From: Saprospiraceae bacterium
Lineage (GTDB): Bacteria > Bacteroidota > Bacteroidia > Chitinophagales > Saprospiraceae
Length of the DNA: 43,419 nt
Direction: 5' to 3'
NCBI GenBank assembly: GCA_020629935.1
Contig: JAHDCJ010000008.1
Span: 1-43,419 of the forward strand
The position numbers were made by a program, and so were the translations under genes. Shown in pieces: positions 41,932 to 43,419 of this stretch. The notes beneath the pieces were generated by a model. It was not told the DNA's origin. It did no database searches and was given only the letters and a program-made list of their open reading frames with translations. The first letter of the stretch is position 1. Every line of letters begins with the position of its first letter.

Positions 41932-42750
41932 TTATTTCGGATCATATTTTCCATTAGCTACTTCAATCATTCGATCTTCTACTTCATGGACTAATTCTAC
42001 AAAACGGGGTTCTCTTTTGGTAAAACGATTTCGCTCTAAAGATAAATCTACTTTGATATGTTCTACAAAACGGGAAGGGGCATATTTCATAATGTAAATA
42101 TCATCTGCAAGATAAACTGCTTCCTGAATATCATGGGTTACAAAAATGATTGTAGATTGAAATTTATGCCAAATATCAGCTAATAAATCTTGCATTTTTA
42201 AGCGCGTATTAATATCTAATGCTCCAAAAGGTTCATCCATTAAAAGGATTTGTGGATTAGATAAAAGGCTTCGGGCTATAGCTACGCGTTGTAATTGCCC
42301 ACCAGAAAGACTTGGATATTGAGCAAATTTTTTCTCATGTCCTGCGAGCCCTACCAATTCAATCATTTCCATCGCTTTTTCATTGCGCTCTTTTTTAGAA
42401 ATGCCTTTGAATTTTAGAGCCAAAGCTACATTGTCCAAAACAGTCATCCAAGGTAAAGAAGAATATTGTTGGAAAACCATACTTACTCGATTGGAGGCAG
42501 ACACGGGTTCGTTCTTTATTAAAACAGTTCCCGCAGTAGGTTGTTGTAAACCCGCCATATATCTAAGCACAGTTGATTTTCCACATCCAGACATGCCTAA
42601 GATTACGGCAAATTGACCTTGGTTGGGTTTATCTTCAATTAAGAAATCGAGGTTCTTTATAATTTCAATTTTACCATTATTATAGGACTGGTCAATCCCT
42701 CGAAGTTCGATGATATTGTCTAAACTCGAATTGTCGCTAAAGTCTACCAT
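41932..42750 (-). CDS. ABC transporter ATPase (nitrate/sulfonate/taurine family)
   Basis: 272 residues, cytoplasmic. Walker A is GMSGCGKST (52-60), the Q-loop is Gln94 in MVFQQYSSLPWMTV, the signature is LSGGQ (148-152), Walker B is ILLMDEP (168-174) with the D-loop GALD, and the switch His is in FVTHD (206). The WMTVLDNVALALK stretch and the overall order are typical of the SsuB/TauB/NrtD group that powers uptake of nitrate, sulfonates, taurine and related anions. The substrate cannot be told because the binding protein is not in the window. The ORF is one base from the stop of the permease gene, so they are translationally linked. Confidence 0.93.
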   Translation of the reverse strand: MVDFSDNSSLDNIIELRGIDQSYNNGKIEIIKNLDFLIEDKPNQGQFAVILGMSGCGKSTVLRYMAGLQQPTAGTVLIKNEPVSASNRVSMVFQQYSSLPWMTVLDNVALALKFKGISKKERNEKAMEMIELVGLAGHEKKFAQYPSLSGGQLQRVAIARSLLSNPQILLMDEPFGALDINTRLKMQDLLADIWHKFQSTIIFVTHDIQEAVYLADDIYIMKYAPSRFVEHIKVDLSLERNRFTKREPRFVELVHEVEDRMIEVANGKYDPK

Positions 42751-42751
42751 A

Positions 42752-43419
42752 TTACACCGCTTTTTTTAGTTGATAAGATTTCCAATAGTTTTTTCCAGCG
42801 ATTAAAAATTGAATGATAACGATGGTAAAAATTACATAAACACCATCTCCAATATAGGTTTCAAGAAATGCTTTTCCCGAAGGTAATAAAAAGAGAAGGA
42901 CAAAGATAACGCCGACAATGGTAAGCACAAAGTTGATAATACTTTGTATAAAACTTACCTCTGAATGATCTTCACTTTGGTATTTAAATGGGAATAGTTT
43001 TCGATCTAAGTATTTGAAATATTTGTCTTGTAAAAAACCGATTAATACAATGATCAATAAAATAGCAAACACCTTCGCAAGTTGTGCTTGTCGCGCTTTT
43101 AAATATATTAAGGCTCCTACACCGCCCTCAGAACTGTTGACCAATTCAGCAACGATGATATAGGTCCATGAAATAGCCGTTAATACCCGAATATCATCAG
43201 AGACTTTAGATAAAACAGAAGGAATATAAACGGATTTTATGGTTTGCCAATTGGTTGCTCCAATCGTAAACACCGTTTTTAAATATACTGCTTTTACATC
43301 GTTGATTCGTTGCACTACCACAGGTAATAGATAAACCAAAATACCAAAGGCTAAAAAGGCAATTTTCATGGCATCTGAAATTCCAAACCATGACATAAAA
43401 ACACCAGTTAATGCTGTCA
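42752..43419 (-). CDS. ABC transporter permease (partial, cut by window end)
   Basis: The open frame continues to the right edge. At the cut it reads TALTGVFMSWFGISDAMKI, which matches the permease stretch before the EAA loop, so the true start is beyond the window and the ATG at 43394-43396 is internal. About 220 residues are visible. The EAA-like loop is at TIGATNWQTIKSVYIPSVLSKV, followed by the binding-protein-dependent transport segments (AISWTYIIVAELVNSSEGGVG, VFAILLIIVLIGFLQDKYF). After the usual end of such permeases (KYLDRKLFPF) there is an extra tail of about 75 residues with two further membrane helices. It belongs to the SsuC/TauC group and pairs with the adjacent ATPase. Confidence 0.88.
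   Translation of the reverse strand, partial: TALTGVFMSWFGISDAMKIAFLAFGILVYLLPVVVQRINDVKAVYLKTVFTIGATNWQTIKSVYIPSVLSKVSDDIRVLTAISWTYIIVAELVNSSEGGVGALIYLKARQAQLAKVFAILLIIVLIGFLQDKYFKYLDRKLFPFKYQSEDHSEVSFIQSIINFVLTIVGVIFVLLFLLPSGKAFLETYIGDGVYVIFTIVIIQFLIAGKNYWKSYQLKKAV

Noticed and set aside
1..43419. Search for tRNA, rRNA, transposase, integrase, phage or known defence genes
   Set aside because: Nothing of these kinds was recognisable in the translated frames or as RNA motifs by eye.

Overview
The window looks like chromosomal DNA of a marine or aquatic Bacteroidota, most likely of the Saprospiria (Lewinella/Saprospira type). The evidence is AT-rich DNA, six secreted proteins with C-terminal type IX secretion (T9SS) type A sorting domains, one giant protein with a gliding-motility-type (type B, CHU_C-like) C-terminus, PorV/PorQ-like and helix-hairpin-helix envelope proteins, and promoter-like TTG-N20-TATCTTTA elements that resemble the Bacteroidota promoter. 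I see no rRNA, tRNA, CRISPR array, transposase, integrase or phage gene.

Layout. 0.1-1.6 kb: two small secreted hypothetical proteins on the minus strand. 1.6-7.3 kb: a tandemly duplicated module. Each unit has an upstream repeat box, a promoter, a 476-residue all-helical cytoplasmic protein (+) and a convergent T9SS-exported protein (-). Between the units is what looks like the 5' remnant of another copy. A third, diverged member of the 476-residue family lies at 23.85-25.3 kb, next to a divergent T9SS protein. 7.7-11.9 kb: a minus-strand run of a PorV/PorQ-like barrel, an exported HhH/beta-barrel protein and a ChrA-type transporter. 12.2-15.3 kb: a cytoplasmic GH1 beta-glycosidase and an exported alpha/beta hydrolase. 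15.6-22.5 kb: lipoproteins, a 1331-residue adhesin-like protein built of about 70-residue repeats, and small secreted proteins. 22.6-28.7 kb: a dockerin-like T9SS protein, the third helical paralog, a putative secreted glycoside hydrolase and a beta-helix lipoprotein. 29.1-34.9 kb: a small lipoprotein, an acetate kinase fused to a PduL-type phosphotransacylase, and a 1120-residue exported amidase whose catalytic domain is split by a golvesin-like domain. 35.3-40.7 kb: a small protein behind a leader of phased A/T tracts, an exported DJ-1/PfpI lipoprotein, a small MscS-like membrane protein, a SPOR protein, an acyl-CoA dehydrogenase and a pair of thioredoxin-fold lipoproteins. 41.3-43.4 kb: DUF192, ABC ATPase and ABC permease (the permease is cut by the window edge).

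The strongest candidates for something undescribed are the duplicated helical-protein/T9SS-cargo module with its conserved upstream DNA, the one-polypeptide AckA-PduL acetate pathway, and two dispersed 68-bp palindromic repeats. Most intergenic gaps carry clear intrinsic terminators; these are listed because they help define the transcription units.
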